Below, piece after piece: positions 50,801 through 63,080 of a DNA stretch of 64,000 bases (the stretch's first letter is position 1; every line of letters begins with the position of its first letter). A program made the position numbers and the translations under genes. The stretch lies in assembly GCA_013397845.1 (NCBI GenBank), contig VZTG01001883.1:434001-498000 (forward strand), in the 5' to 3' direction. Origin of the DNA: Melanocharis versteri. Lineage: Eukaryota > Chordata > Aves > Passeriformes > Melanocharitidae. The notes under the pieces are model-generated. The model was given only the letters and a program-made list of their open reading frames with translations, made no database searches and had not been told where the DNA came from.

Positions 50801-53184
50801 ATGACAAAACTGCTTTAGCTTTCAGGAATTTTAAAGAGAATGAGGGGAGGAAAACACTTGGTATCTGCAATTTAATGCTTTTAACTGGAGAAAGAGTGGT
50901 AAGCTAATACTGAAGTGTTTCACGTGTGCAGGCACTAAAATACCCAGAGGGTAGTTAAATACTCCTTGGAGAAACCTCACAGCCACCTCATTCTCTCCTC
51001 ATCATGACAACCTCACTTCCCACGGTTTAAAAAAAAAAAAGGAAAGGAAAAAACCCACCCTGAGTTGCCGGTAAGGTGGGAGATGTGTGGATCATTTTTC
51101 AGTTCTGCTCTTCTCCATAGCTCTTCTACTTGCCTTCTTTCAGCTGACCCTCAGATGTTTAAGTCGTTATCTATTAATTTTCTCTCTGTAGTGTCGCCTC
51201 AGGTATAATTTCTTTCAGGTCAAAGGAAATCCAGGGTGAGTTCCCAACGGTTACTATCCTAACAGAAAAGAGTCCCTACAATACAGTATAATGGCACTGG
51301 ACATAGGTCTGGTCCTATTCTTCCAAAAGTCAGTGGCTGTTTCTACCTGAGCTGTAGGAGATCCTCTGCTCTGTCTTCAAAGTCTTCAAAGCTCATGAGC
51401 AGTGCTGTCTGCTAGAGCAGCTCTGCTTCTATCCTGTGGGAGCACCCATGCAGGCAGCTACACCCAGTCTCCCATAAATGAGTCAATTACAAATTCATCA
51501 TTACAAAAAAAACCCCAAACCAAAACACAACTAAAAGCAAACCAACCAACCAACCAAAAAACCCCAGAAATAAGAAATGTATTTGCTGTTTTGCTGAGAA
51601 TATTAGGTTACAGAACTAAGAGATGAAAAAGCCTTGCTATATTCCGTTTAGTCAGTTTGCCTAAGTACAAAGCAGAATTATTCCCCAGCAGTGTAACTTG
51701 CAGGGTTTTTCTGATATGTATAAAGGTAGTATTTATTACATATTTATTACTGCAGAGCCACTGGGATTTTCATGTTACTGTTGCAGCTAATGAAGTGGCA
51801 CAGTTCTACCCTGAGGTCTGACCTAGGCAGCTTCTTGGGCTCTTGTCTGTTTTCTTGCCAGCAAATCATCACTGGCTAACTTTGTTTTCCTGAAGGGATT
51901 GCTCCTGGATTCAAAAGCACTTAAGGGAAGAGTTACAAGGATGGGAGAAGACAAAGGATGAAGGAAAGGAAAATAATTTTTATGCTGGAAAATACTGTTG
52001 AAAAGGGGATTTGGGGGAAATATTGGCAACCAATTATTCAGTTCATTGGTAACCAGTTAGTAACTGCTGTGAGTGTGTCAAATTCCTTTAACTCATGGGG
52101 TGCTTCTTAGTTTGCAGGATTGAGTGTGTGGTACTGAGATCCTTAAGTCTTAATTATCAGCAATTCCTAGACACATTTGGCTGTGAGTCATGGCAAGCAG
52201 GGCACTTCTGGTCTTATCATAAGTTCTGCCTCTGTGCCTGTGTACTGAAAGAGATTCTCCCTGCCGTGCATAATGACGATGTTTCAATGACACAGCTTTA
52301 GGACATCTCAGATAAAAACAGAAAAGCTGGGCCACGTGGCACCCATAAATTTGTTCTGCTTTCTCAGATTTGTTCAAAGGATTTTGGTGTGTACTCACAG
52401 ACTTTGTGCTGGATCTTGGACTGCCTGGTTTTGCACCTCTGATTATGTGCTGGGTCAGGTGCATTCAACCCCAACTGGCATGACAGTAGCCTTAAATGTT
52501 CTATCATATTCTCTGGCTAATTTTACAGAGGTGAAGCTGTGGGTTTATGCCTGATATGTATCAAATTAGGACTGTTAAAAGGTGTGGATGTCTGGTATTA
52601 ATGAGTGTGCAGTCGTGCCCTCTTGTCAGAGAACATTCAGGGACAGCCAGCAGGGTGTGGTATTGGAGAAGTCACGGGAGTTGCCTGTCTAGGAGAATGG
52701 ATTAAGGATTATTACAGATGCTCGGCTTGGTTGTAATTTTATCTGTCTTGTTTTGCCCTCTGTCTCTCCGATTAGCCTGTGGTCCAAGCCACCATCAGGA
52801 GTGTGCTGTCAGACATATGAGTAGACTATGCCCAGCTCCTGCAGCAAGGAGTTCAGTTCCTGCAGAATTTCAGAGCCTGCCCTGTGGTCTCAGAATGCCC
52901 TTATGCAGTATCCTTGCTTTCATGTATTGGAGAAAAAATGGGATATGGAAAGAATACCTCTGAGGAAAGCAGAGATGGAGAACTTCCTTTTTTTACTGTA
53001 AGGAAGCATCAGGTGTGTTTAGTATGAGAGCAGTTTGACTTAGCTCCATGCAACTCTATGTAAGTTGCAGATACATTTTCACACCACAGAAATCAGTTAT
53101 TAACTTAGTAAATTGGATTGGTGTTAATCTCTGAGAGGCTATTCAGAAAAGTGTAGGTGTGGACCTGGACTCGGCAGACCGAAA
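47881..53184. other. Non-genic stretch, nothing recognised
   Basis: No gene recognised. Small low-complexity features are an A/C-rich block at 51504-51566 and purine-rich A/G patches at about 50590-50640. A short CpG-bearing non-repetitive patch lies at about 49040-49130. Confidence 0.5.
51504..51566 (+). repeat. A/C-rich low-complexity block with CCAA repeats
   Basis: A runs with CCCC and CC groups, including a short (CCAA)4-like run (AACCAACCAACCAACC). Same class as 28751-28806. Confidence 0.85.
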
Positions 53185-53216
53185 TTTTTTTTTTTGGCTT
53201 TTTTTTTTTTTTTTTT
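53185..53216 (+). repeat. Interrupted poly-T tract
   Basis: Two T runs, at 53185-53195 and 53199-53216, separated by GGC. On the minus strand this is an A tract that is read as polylysine in a spurious open frame. Confidence 0.9.
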
Positions 53217-54689
53217 AATCTAAAAATGCCTTTTGGTGTCAGAGTCTCAGGAGGTGCTGGAACATAGGCTGTACTAGTGATTCCGGTTGGACTCAGTTCA
53301 GAGGTGGCCTGTCTTATCATGGAGTAAATATTAAGGAAAGAAGGAGGTCTCATTGTTATGTCTCCCCTCATATATCCATGAGGCACAGTGATATGCTGAC
53401 CTCTGATGATGCATAGGGATGAATTTACCTCATGCTTTAAAAGGGAATTCATCTGGAAATTTGAGAGTCAAATCTCCTAAACTATTTTCTTCTTTGTTAA
53501 TATGAGTATTGTGCTCTACATTATAGCTGTAAAGAAGGGTTTGAAAACATATGCTCGGCATCAGAAGGCAGCTATTTCTGAGTTGAAACGTGACAATTTT
53601 TTAGATCCACAGGTTCTTTTACTCTGTCCACTGAAGTTCCCATTTTGTTCTCTCTCTCTGGTCTTTTAAGCTTTGTGAGTTCGCTCCCACTATTAACCTT
53701 TTTCTTAGCAGCATTTTCCTGTCTCTTTGCTGCTTCACATCTAACTGATCTTCTGCTCACTCTTTTTAGGATTCATCTTTTTCCCTTGAATTGCACTTGT
53801 CTATTGCTACAGTATCTGAGCCAGGTCTCTTTTCAAGAATAGAGGGAACAGCTTTTTATGTGTGAGAAACTCAGGAAACTGAGAATGACTTTTCCAGAGC
53901 TCACTTCCCTCCACTCTTAAACTGCCAGAGGTTTTATCCATAGTTACACAGAGCAGGGAGAGATGATGGCAGAGCAAACTTTGAAGGCTGAGGGAAGCAG
54001 GGGCAGAGAAGAGACTTCCTCCTTTCTGTTGTAGGAAGCTTTCCCCTAGGATGGGAATGGTGTACCTCTGCATAACAAAGCAGACCAAGAGGGGAAAAAT
54101 CTCCAGGGAGCTGCTGGATTTCCTTTGTCCCTTTTTTTCATCCTGCAATGCACAAAGCTTTGCTTGAGGCAGGATCTTCGTCATGTTTTCTTGCTTTCTG
54201 AAGGTAAAAAAGAAGTAGTTTGAGTTCTGAGTTTCATTCCAAATGTTACAGAAGAGCTTCTTGAAGTCAAGTTTACCTCCAGTTCTCAAGAGTTTGTCTT
54301 CCCTTCCATGCTGTGCCCTCAGTTGGTGTGCGTGAAGCCTCTGGCACCCTAGAGGGAGGAAATGTATCCTGGAAAGGTAATTCTTAGTCTTGCATGAGTA
54401 TAAAGCTGTTCCCTGAAATCCTGCATAGAGAGTTGGCTGTGGTCCCAGCTGGAGATGAGAGCATAGTAAATTCAGTCTGTGAAAAGCCCACTTACACAAG
54501 GGGGTAGCTTAGGTCTCTTACAGTCTTTTCTTCTTTTTGCTGCTGTGATGCAATGGAAACAGCAGCAAGTCATCATCAGAGGACCGGTGTCCTGGGATGA
54601 ACTTGGATCTAGAATTGACCTCTTCTCCTTTGCTTTCTTTCCCTTCTCTCTTCCTCCTATTTCCTTCTATTATTTAATTTTATAAACAA
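53217..54689. other. Non-genic stretch holding the longest open frame
   Basis: A minus-strand frame of 230 codons spans 53807-54499, but it starts at TTG; its first Met falls nearly half-way in. It has no signal peptide, domain or repeat that I recognise. It is not called as a gene. A minus-strand 62-codon frame at 53572-53760 is charged and Lys-rich, but starts at GTG. Confidence 0.5.
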
Positions 54690-54935
54690 ATGTCCCCCAG
54701 TGTGCACTGTGTAAATATTGTCACTGAATTACTGTCTGTTTGCTTAGCTCATTAGAGAAAGCCATGATAAGCTTTTTAATTACAAAATTACCTTCGCCAA
54801 ATCAATTTCTTTCATTTAATGAACTGAAGAAAACTGCAAATGGGAGGGGTAACATTCTGTTTTCCCCTGAAGCATAAATTAACTACCTCCAATCCCCAAT
54901 TTCCTACATAAAATCAAGGTAGCCAAAAAATAGAT
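54690..54935. promoter_or_regulatory. Candidate conserved non-coding element
   Basis: Complex, non-repetitive, AT-rich sequence with several homeodomain-type TAATTA/ATTA cores (TTTTTAATTACAAAATTACC, TCATTTAATGAACTG, CATAAATTAACTACC). It also has TTGCTTAGCTCATTAG and TTCGCCAAATCAATTTC. It sits in a gene-free stretch and has no open frame. The word content resembles developmental enhancers, but this is pattern impression only. Confidence 0.35.
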
Positions 54936-56239
54936 TTTCGAAGTTTTTTAAAAAGTGTGGCTTGAAGAGTATCTTGAGCCTCTCTTTGTTTTCTGTCCTC
55001 TGTAGTTACTCCTTTTGGGGGATTGTTTTGTGCTTATCTCTTTTGCATTTTATTCTGTGTATTTATCTTCACCTTAGAGCACAAGTCAGAGAACTGAAAG
55101 CAAAACCATTCACATAGCTTTTATACAATGCTTCTTGGTGAAATGTTGCTTCTCTATGGAAGGACAGCACCGGTAGAAGGAAGGTTCTTCAGCAATTCCA
55201 GAGGGAACTGGTTGGATGGAAAGAGATTGTTAGTGGCTTTACAGGCAGTTCGTGTCAAAAGAATTGCGGTTCAGAAAGGAAGGAAGACAGACAAATCGAT
55301 TGAATTGGTCAATGGCCTGATGAATGTGTTTTCAGACCACAGTTTTGCTGTAAGACCTCGATTCGAATAGAGTAAAATGTCAAAAATGGGATAGCCTGAA
55401 TGATCCTAGGACATCCACAGGTAGACTGAGGCAGAAATAAGTGTATCTAGCATTGCATTTCTCAGTTGTGGACTCTATTTCAGTGCAAATATGGTTATCA
55501 CTGTTGTCAATGGAGTGGCAAAATGAGGGGAGTGTCTGCATTTTCACAACTGATTTACAATCTAACAACTCAGGTGAATCCATCAGAGAAGAGGGTTTGT
55601 GCTAAGATACTGGTTAGGACTGTAACTTGGAGCAAGTAAGGCATGGAATAACTCCTCATTTTGCTTATTTACTTTTGAGGGTGGTCCTCTCTAGTAAAGT
55701 GGTGGGATAGACGGGTGGGTACAGTAAGGTGTTATACTGCTTGAGATACATTTACCAAGGCTTATCTGTCAGAACTGTCTATTTACTTGATTCTTAGAAC
55801 TGGGACTGGCAGAGAAGGTTCTCTGCATATTTGTGTAAGATTCCCTAGTATTCTTATTTTGGTATGTTGTCAGACTGGGTAGTGTTATCCTCAGATTTTT
55901 TTTGAGCCTAAAAACAATTAGGTATTCCAGCTAATGTGGTCAAAAGTGAAGTAATTCACAAAGTTAACACTTAACTTGTCACCTGTACACTTCAGTATCA
56001 ATAATCTGCAGAACTCTGTGGAGACAAACCATACTTGTCGTAGCTTGCTCATTCTTACCTTATTTCTGTGGGTTCTTTCAGTTCTACCACTGGGCCAGAT
56101 TTTCTTAACAATTCTGCTGAGTGTGACCTTATTATTTTGTTCCTTCTCAGTTCACCCAGTGTAGAGAGTTAGGAAATACTTAGTACCATGGCACTGAAAA
56201 GAACCAAACTCCGAACAATATTTTTGAACCCTTAAAAAA
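54936..56239. other. Non-genic stretch with one unexplained small open frame
   Basis: An ATG-started 80-codon plus-strand frame lies at 55128-55370. Its second half is basic and includes two KGRK/VKR-type clusters. No family recognised. Not called as a gene because no splice or transcript evidence is visible. Confidence 0.4.
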
Positions 56240-56520
56240 ACTCATTTGGGGATCAGATGAAAACGACACCGACGGAAACTACAGCCAAACCTTTTTCAAC
56301 CAAATCAACACTCCGGTTTCTTGCCACTCAGGTGTTTGCTTAGATGAGAGAGCATGACAGCAACCACAGGCCTTACAGAGAGGAGGAAAAGCTAAGTGTT
56401 CAAAGCTTCTAGAAGGGTTCCCCTGACACACAGAGGAACTCCTTTCATCAGGCCATCGAAATGTCGCGTGGACATAGGGAACTGGCTGTGTTTGTTACTG
56501 CGCATCATCTCTGTTCCCTA
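56240..56520. promoter_or_regulatory. Locally CpG-bearing non-repetitive patch
   Basis: CpGs occur in AACGACACCGACGG, CACTCCGG, CATCGAAATGTCGCGTGG and TGCGCATC, which is dense for this window. No open frame or repeat explains them. The patch could be a constrained element or an unmethylated regulatory site. Confidence 0.25.
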
Positions 56521-58919
56521 TGGCTGAGAAAACCTCAGCAAACATATCAAAAAAGATAAGCCTGATTCTCTCCTGATCAGTATTACATTGGACTTATTCT
56601 TAAACATAATGAACTAAGTTTTGGAGCATTTGTCTGCTGCTTTCGTAATATAAAGTTGGTGTTTATTTCTGTATTTATTTATCATGAAATTCATTTGTCA
56701 TAGTGCTAATTTCTGGCTGGCAAAAAAATGACCATGGGAGTGCTGCTATAGAAGAGGTGGGCATGGCTATGACTATTCTCAGCTTCTTACTTTTAATTGC
56801 AAGGATAGCTCTTTGAAACTATAAATAAGATAACAGCAATCAAAGCAGTTTCTTGGAGACTGAAGGGCAGCAGTTAGCCATTTCTACCTTCCACCTCAAA
56901 CTGCAAGCATAGCTTTTCTGCTGCTCTCTGTACATTCAGAATGTGTTTGCTAAGTGAATCCGTGTGCTGCAGATGAACAGGTGTCCCTTATGTCAGATTA
57001 CAAAACATCCTAGATCTGCAAGGCCCCTGGTCTCCTGGGGAGTAATAATGAAAGAAAATCCAATCTTCTGTATTTAAGCAGTAATAAGAATCCTCAGTGA
57101 AGCAGAACCCTTTTCTGTGCCTCTCTCCTGCTGCCTGCTGCTTCGCATAATGATTGTACCTACTGAGAGGATGCACCCAGGACTTCTTAGTACAGTAGTC
57201 TGGCTACTTTGTGGTGAAGGCAGGGCGGATCCTTGATTTCAGCCCATGCTTTTCTGTGCTGCCCAGTAGTCGAGTGATCAGAGGTGAACAAGGAATTTGT
57301 GAGGTTTTGTCCTCTGGAACTCAACTGAAGGCACTTTGATTTGAAGTGCTGTAGGGTTTTTAATAGCAAATAGTAGTTGTGAGAAGCATGTGAAGGTCAA
57401 TGAACACCCATTACTATGTATTATTACTTCTTATAAACAGGATCCAAACCTGCGTTTGGTGTTTCACAAATACCCTGAGGCAGACAAGTTAATGGGAAAC
57501 AACTGAACCCATGCTTCTAGATCAATCTGAAAAGGTCTTTCTCCAGTTAGTATAGGACTTACTGAAAGGATACTTCCAGAGTGAATGACCCTTTCTGATT
57601 CTGAGGATCTTTTCCTGGAGAGCCATGTCTTCTGGAAAGAAGATTTCTGGCTTGGTGAGATTTTCTAGGAACCATTTCACTTAAGAGATGGTTAAAGGCA
57701 TAATACCAAAAAGGTGAATAGCTTGTCAGAGCCTGCTGAACTTCAGCAGCAACCTCTCTCGATGGTTTCTAGTCAAGATAGGGATGAACTATTAGGAGCT
57801 GAAGAAGCCGCTTCCCAGCACTTAAAAAGAGAAAAATTACAAGTTACCTGGTCATTTAGTTGTGGAAAATCCCCCAAAGATTTTGAGTTGTGTGTCTTTG
57901 CAATGGACCAAGTTAATGCATGATGTAAGAGGTTGTGTTGCCATTGAGTTGACATGAGTTGCTCCCCAGAAGAGAGCAGGGAGAGGGCATGCACTCGCCC
58001 TCGTCTCTCACATTCCTACTTGCCTGCCTGAGCCTGCTTATGTAACCCTGCAGCTTCTCCTCCTATTATCCTGTCTGCTGATCCGTGCCTGATGGTGGTG
58101 TCAGGCCTCCAACACCACCAGCTCTCTGATTGCTGCACTCTGTGCACTTTCACATGGCAATTAAAAATGATTTACAAATGGTCCTTTCAGTTCCAAGTAG
58201 AGAGCAGCAAGAGGCTGTGATGCTCACTGCATTATCAGAGACATCCATCCACCTTGGCAGCTGCTGCCTTTGCATTCACTGCTTCTGTGTCCCTGGGATT
58301 TCACCTAGGATACCTGTTCTCCACGGGCTGCTTTGTCAGGGCACTCTGTAGGGCTGGAGGGATGAGTAGAGCACAGTCAGCCTCCTGGAGATAGTGGCCT
58401 GTTTCCAGTAAAGAGGCACTTGGTACGTTTATGGGGCTGTTATATGGATATACCTGTAAGATGGGAGAAGTGTATGAGCAGGGAAGGTGCTGGCGTGGGG
58501 ACTGATTATTAATTGTCAATCAAGGACGACTAAACAGCATTTACTGTTTGTTATTGTCGGTCTTCCTCACAGAGAAAGTTGGATTTGAGATTGATCTATA
58601 AGCATTTTGGAAGTTATTAATGGAATCTAATTCTGAGTAACTAAGCTTTAAGGCAGGAATCACTGTATAGGCTCTGAAGAGAAATGAGATGTGTCACAGA
58701 GTTTTGGAGCACCAATGTCAGGCACTCATCCTGAATCACATTCTGAAGAGGGCTGCTAGGTCCTGCAAACAGAGTATGAGTTCCTGCTCCTCTCATCTTT
58801 GTTATGCTGAGTAGCTTTGTCTGCCTAGAACAGATCTGTGGATCAGTGTTTGGGCTTAGGGCAGTTATGGCTGATGTTGTCATTCCCAGACCTGATGATC
58901 TGACACTTTTATCAAATTG
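56521..58919. other. Non-genic stretch, nothing recognised
   Basis: No gene or named repeat. Sequence at 58010-58350 is somewhat more GC-rich but lacks CpG clustering. Confidence 0.5.
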
Positions 58920-58959
58920 TTTTGTTTTGTTTTGTTTTGTTTTGTTTTGTTTTGTTTTG

Positions 58960-58984
<25 letters not shown>
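58920..58984 (+). repeat. (TTTTG)13 pentanucleotide microsatellite
   Basis: Thirteen uninterrupted TTTTG units followed by a T run to about 58991. The perfect array gives an artificial frame of alternating Phe, Val, Leu and Cys. Pure arrays of this length usually vary between individuals. Confidence 0.98.
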
Positions 58985-58990
<6 letters not shown>

Positions 58991-58991
58991 T

Positions 58992-61900
58992 AGGGTCAAT
59001 TATGTTTCCAGTGTGTGACAGAATCTCCTAAAAAAGTCCTGTCCATGTTTACAGTGAATTCAGTCCCTATCTCTGCAGCAACTGAGTTGCATTAAGATGT
59101 AGGTATGCTCTGCAGGATCAGGCTTGCTCTGACAGGAAGAATTAATGACAGGAAGATTTTTTTCAATCATTAAGAATTTTCAATGAAGAAAAAGTAGCTG
59201 CTATGATATTTTGTCCACCAGCAGTGGTCAAATCAATCCGTGGAAGGGAATACAAAGTACAAATGATACTTCTCTTCCTATTTCTTTCTTTGCATATATC
59301 AGCTCAAGTTGTGTCAAAAATTTATGTAATTTCTTCATTTATTTCAACAGGAAAGAGCCCATCCCTAATTTTGCATTCTATTTACAGTAAACTCTTCTCC
59401 GTTACAATTCAGTGTCAGGCACTAATCGGCATCATCTTCCTCAGTGTGTTGCTCTGACCACTGTCATGCCTCTGTTTGCCTCTGGCTGGGTTGGGATTGA
59501 CACAATGCTCTGGGAGTGTGAGCAGCCAGGTGTCCTAAAGGAATCGATAGCACTACGTAGTGAGTGAGGGGGAGCCACCCAATCAGTGTTTCTGATGTAG
59601 GTGTAATGCTGAAGAATTTTCCAATCAGTCTGATACTAGCAAGGGACACAGTCATGCTGTTTCTCAGAGGTGGATACATGACAATCCAAAGTTAATTGCT
59701 GCTATCACACAGTTCACCAGAATCTGTTCAGTGTTTCCTCAGCTGATTGTGGTGCCTTCTGCTGTCAGTGACAGATTAGCTCTGCTACAGAAAGATTTCG
59801 GTGCTTTGAATACTGAGATGGAGGTCATAATTGTTCTTAGTTCTACCTGGATGGATTATCAGCGGTCGTTACTCCAAGGCTTGTTCACATAGAGCTTGTT
59901 CACATTTGTAAGCTGCAGAAAATTTAGTTCGGCTACATACTGCTCCCTGCTGCTCTGGAAAAAATTGGAAGGAGTGGAAAATCACGTTCAAAAGAGAAAT
60001 AAAGGAAAATACCATAACAATGTGAACAAGATTTGCATATCACCCTGGCAGGAAGCAGATATTATTTTCATGTATTGTAGTGGCCACACACTGGCCTACT
60101 CAGAAAATACTTATTTTGCTCAGTGAAATCAAGAAAGAAAACTGTAAAAAGGGATTTAGACTGTATTAAAACAATAAACATAGATGAGTTACGGGTTTTT
60201 CAGCGTACGTATAGGTATGGGGTCTAACGGAGTCAATTTTGCAGTCAAATGGAATAAAATAATCTAGTGATCTCAGACTAATCTGCTATAGATTCCAGCC
60301 CCAGAGAGGGCTTTTACAAGTCTTGCAATACTAGAACAGCACAAGGTTCAGCATAGGTTCATTGGTGGAGCTGGTTGAGTTACCTTGTGGAATAATTGCT
60401 ACAGGTAACGAAAGGACAGGAATGAGTTCTGAAGAGGGTGACAATGTTATTGCAGTGCCTAGGCCTGAACTATCTGGGGAGCTGAATGTCAGGGCAGAAG
60501 TGTTTGAGAAAATAACGTGTATCACTCGGGCACAGTTTGTGCAGTTCTGCTTGGTGCTTTCAGTCATTCTGTGCCATAAGCTCTGGAAATATTTTCTGTA
60601 TTTGAGGAAAAATGCTGGATAAAATAAACTGCAATGTTAATTTAAATGGGAGAAAATAATTTGCACCTTAATTTTCCTTTTTCTTATCCCATCACCACCA
60701 CCAAGTCAGGATGGAGTATTTTTTTTCATGACATAAAGTATCATGTCCAATATGTCATAGTCTGATGTGTGACATACCTTGACATGACAGAGAGTGACAT
60801 CGTGGGTCAGGACCTGGAGCACAATTGTTAAGCTAATTTAAAAAATAAGTAAATAAAAAAGTGAGGCAAGTACTGGATGTTGGACTTAAAATGCAATTTT
60901 CCTCACAACTTTTTAAACTCTGGACATCTCCAAAGTTTTCATTATTCAGACGTCTGTGAGTCCCTGCTTTCAGAACACTTGGCAAAGATGAAAGATGCTG
61001 CTACTGCCTTAGGGAGCGGGCAAATAGGAATGGAAAGAAGTGATATAATGTATCCAAAACTGACCCACTTGTAGAATTAGAGATATAACTCAGGTCCTGT
61101 GAGTTGCAGCTTGGTTTTCAATCCCATTATAGTACTTTTTAAGGGAAGGGGAACCTCAGATTTGCAGCAAAAGGAAATGGAAATTAAGCAGTGGCTTTTA
61201 GGGTGGTGACTGAGCAGAGGTGATTTTTATGGTAATGGTTTTGCTAGCTAGAGGTCATATTAGGTGAAGTTAGGGTTCCAGTGTAGTTCTTCAAAAACAC
61301 TGAGTTTTTTATATGGTAGCATCCATCCTTGGTTATGTCCTGCATATAGGAGAGCCTCTACAATAGCTCTGCATTTGTAGACACAAGGCATGGCTCCATT
61401 TCAGTTCTCTTTTAGTGTAGGCACATAGATCCTGAGCAAGAGTTAAACTGCATTTCAGTGCATGTTGCTCAAATCAGAGGAGGTAATTAATTCAGAGAAC
61501 GACTCATTTTTCTGCTCCTCCCATTCCAGCAACATAAAAACAAGATCAGTCTATAGAGCTGAGGCGTTTGCAGCATTCACAAGTGAAAAGTTGTCAGACA
61601 CTGAAACACAGGTAAATGCTTCTGAAATTACCCTTAATTACAGTGTTGTGTGTGTGTGTATCATATACGTTCCCTCCCTACCACCCAGCCTTCTTCCTAC
61701 CTCCCCCACCTCAGCTGTGCTTGCTAGCTCCTGAGAACCAAGGTGTGTGCACTGCAGTCAGCAGAACCTTTTTCATCTGCTTAGGCTAGAGCAGGATTTG
61801 CAGAGACTTTGTGATGAGGCTGTTCATCATGGGCTATGTTAATCATGAAGGCAGGGAGAGAACCAGGTTGTGCTTCAGGGCATGTCTGTGTCCAGCACCG

Positions 61901-62774
61901 CAGCCATCATGCAGCATCTTCTTGTAGAGCTGTCATGGCTGAATTTTGTTTTCCACCAAGACGATGGCACAGGCTTGCCATCTTGTTACTCCATAACATC
62001 CTCTTCAATACCAGCAAATCTCTTGCAGTCAGAGGGGGAAGAGACAAAGCACTTCCCTCCAGTACAGGACTTTGAGGAAAGATTTGTGCTAGCCAGCCTC
62101 ATGATCTGAGAAACAGGCCAAGTTACGAGTTTAGTGGCCTGACAGCAGTGTTTCACCTAGATAGCTGATATCATCACCTGGTTGTATCTCATTGCAAGAA
62201 TGGCCTTTTCTTGTCCTGGGAATTATTTACTTTGGGGAAGAACTATCCTGATCAGACTGACAGTAGGAACAGGTAGTATTTAAAACTGTGTACAAAAGAG
62301 ATGACCTGTTAGCAGGGCGGCGTGTTATTTCAGGATGCTTTAAACACAAGCCTTACACCAATACTACACTGTGAATCAGCCTTGACTTTGGATCTTGTGT
62401 TCCAGTCCCAAGCATCTTTGAAAACATGTCTCCTTTTTGGCGGGAGATCATGGCAGCCTTGGATTTACTTCTGCATGTTGAGAGTCACAAGATGGTGGGA
62501 AGAACCAGAGCTCAGGACAGGGAAGGCCCCTCTGCAGGTGTGACATATTCTGTTGAGGCATAAATAGGGCATGTTTTGCATGCCTGACACATGAAGCAAA
62601 GATAGTGTAACAACTTTCCTTTTTTATTTCCTCTAGTTTAATTAGTTCTTTCCAAATGACCCTTTTCCTTTCTGGTCCTTTGGATTCCTCCTGAACCCCA
62701 CAGCCCATGGATAGCACTTCTGAATATGCATGAGCTGATAAGAGAATCTGATGTGTGAATCACACTTAAAACAG
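58992..62774. other. Non-genic stretch, nothing firmly recognised
   Basis: No gene called. Overlapping coding-looking frames lie at 60331-60622 (see findings). A possible but weak MIR-like remnant lies at about 61063-61125. A short GT run lies at about 61644-61660. Confidence 0.45.
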
Positions 62775-63080
62775 ACCCACCCACTCACTCCCTGACATCA
62801 GCTTTTTCAGAACTGTGAAGTGAGAGCGATTTTAAAATTAGAAAGCATGTCATCAGGAACTTTTATCAGCCCTCAGAGAAAATAAATAACCTCTCAAGAT
62901 GTGAGAATGGATTTAACTAATGCAGTTGTTTATTTATTTTTGCAGTTAAAAAAAATGCTTTCATATTTCTTTAATATCGATGCTCCTCTTCAAAAAATGA
63001 GCAGTAATTGTAATGACTGTCAGAAAATACTGTCATCTCTAGTTCTTCTTCCACGTCTCCTGAGATCCTAGCATGTAGTT
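62775..63080. promoter_or_regulatory. Candidate conserved non-coding element
   Basis: Complex AT-rich sequence without repeats, with TTTATCAGCCCTCAGAG, GATTTAACTAATGCAG, TTAATATCGATGCTCC and GCAGTAATTGTAATGAC. It holds homeodomain-like and GATA/ATCGAT-like words and no open frame. Candidate status rests on word content alone. Confidence 0.3.

Noticed and set aside
53572..53760. Lys-rich minus-strand 62-codon frame considered as an exon
   Set aside because: It starts at GTG, and no clear acceptor and donor pair bounds it; the protein is not recognised.
53807..54499. Minus-strand 230-codon open frame, longest in the window
   Set aside because: It starts at TTG, its first Met is near residue 105, and no domain, signal or repeat is recognisable. 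A frame of this length is somewhat unusual but possible by chance across six frames of 64 kb.
58804..59031. Repetitive FCFVL-type protein frame
   Set aside because: It is the translation of the (TTTTG)13 microsatellite.
61063..61125. Possible third MIR-like remnant (AACTCAGGTCCTGTGAGT region)
   Set aside because: Only a short stretch resembles the MIR middle portion, without the GGGCAAGTCAC core; too weak to annotate.
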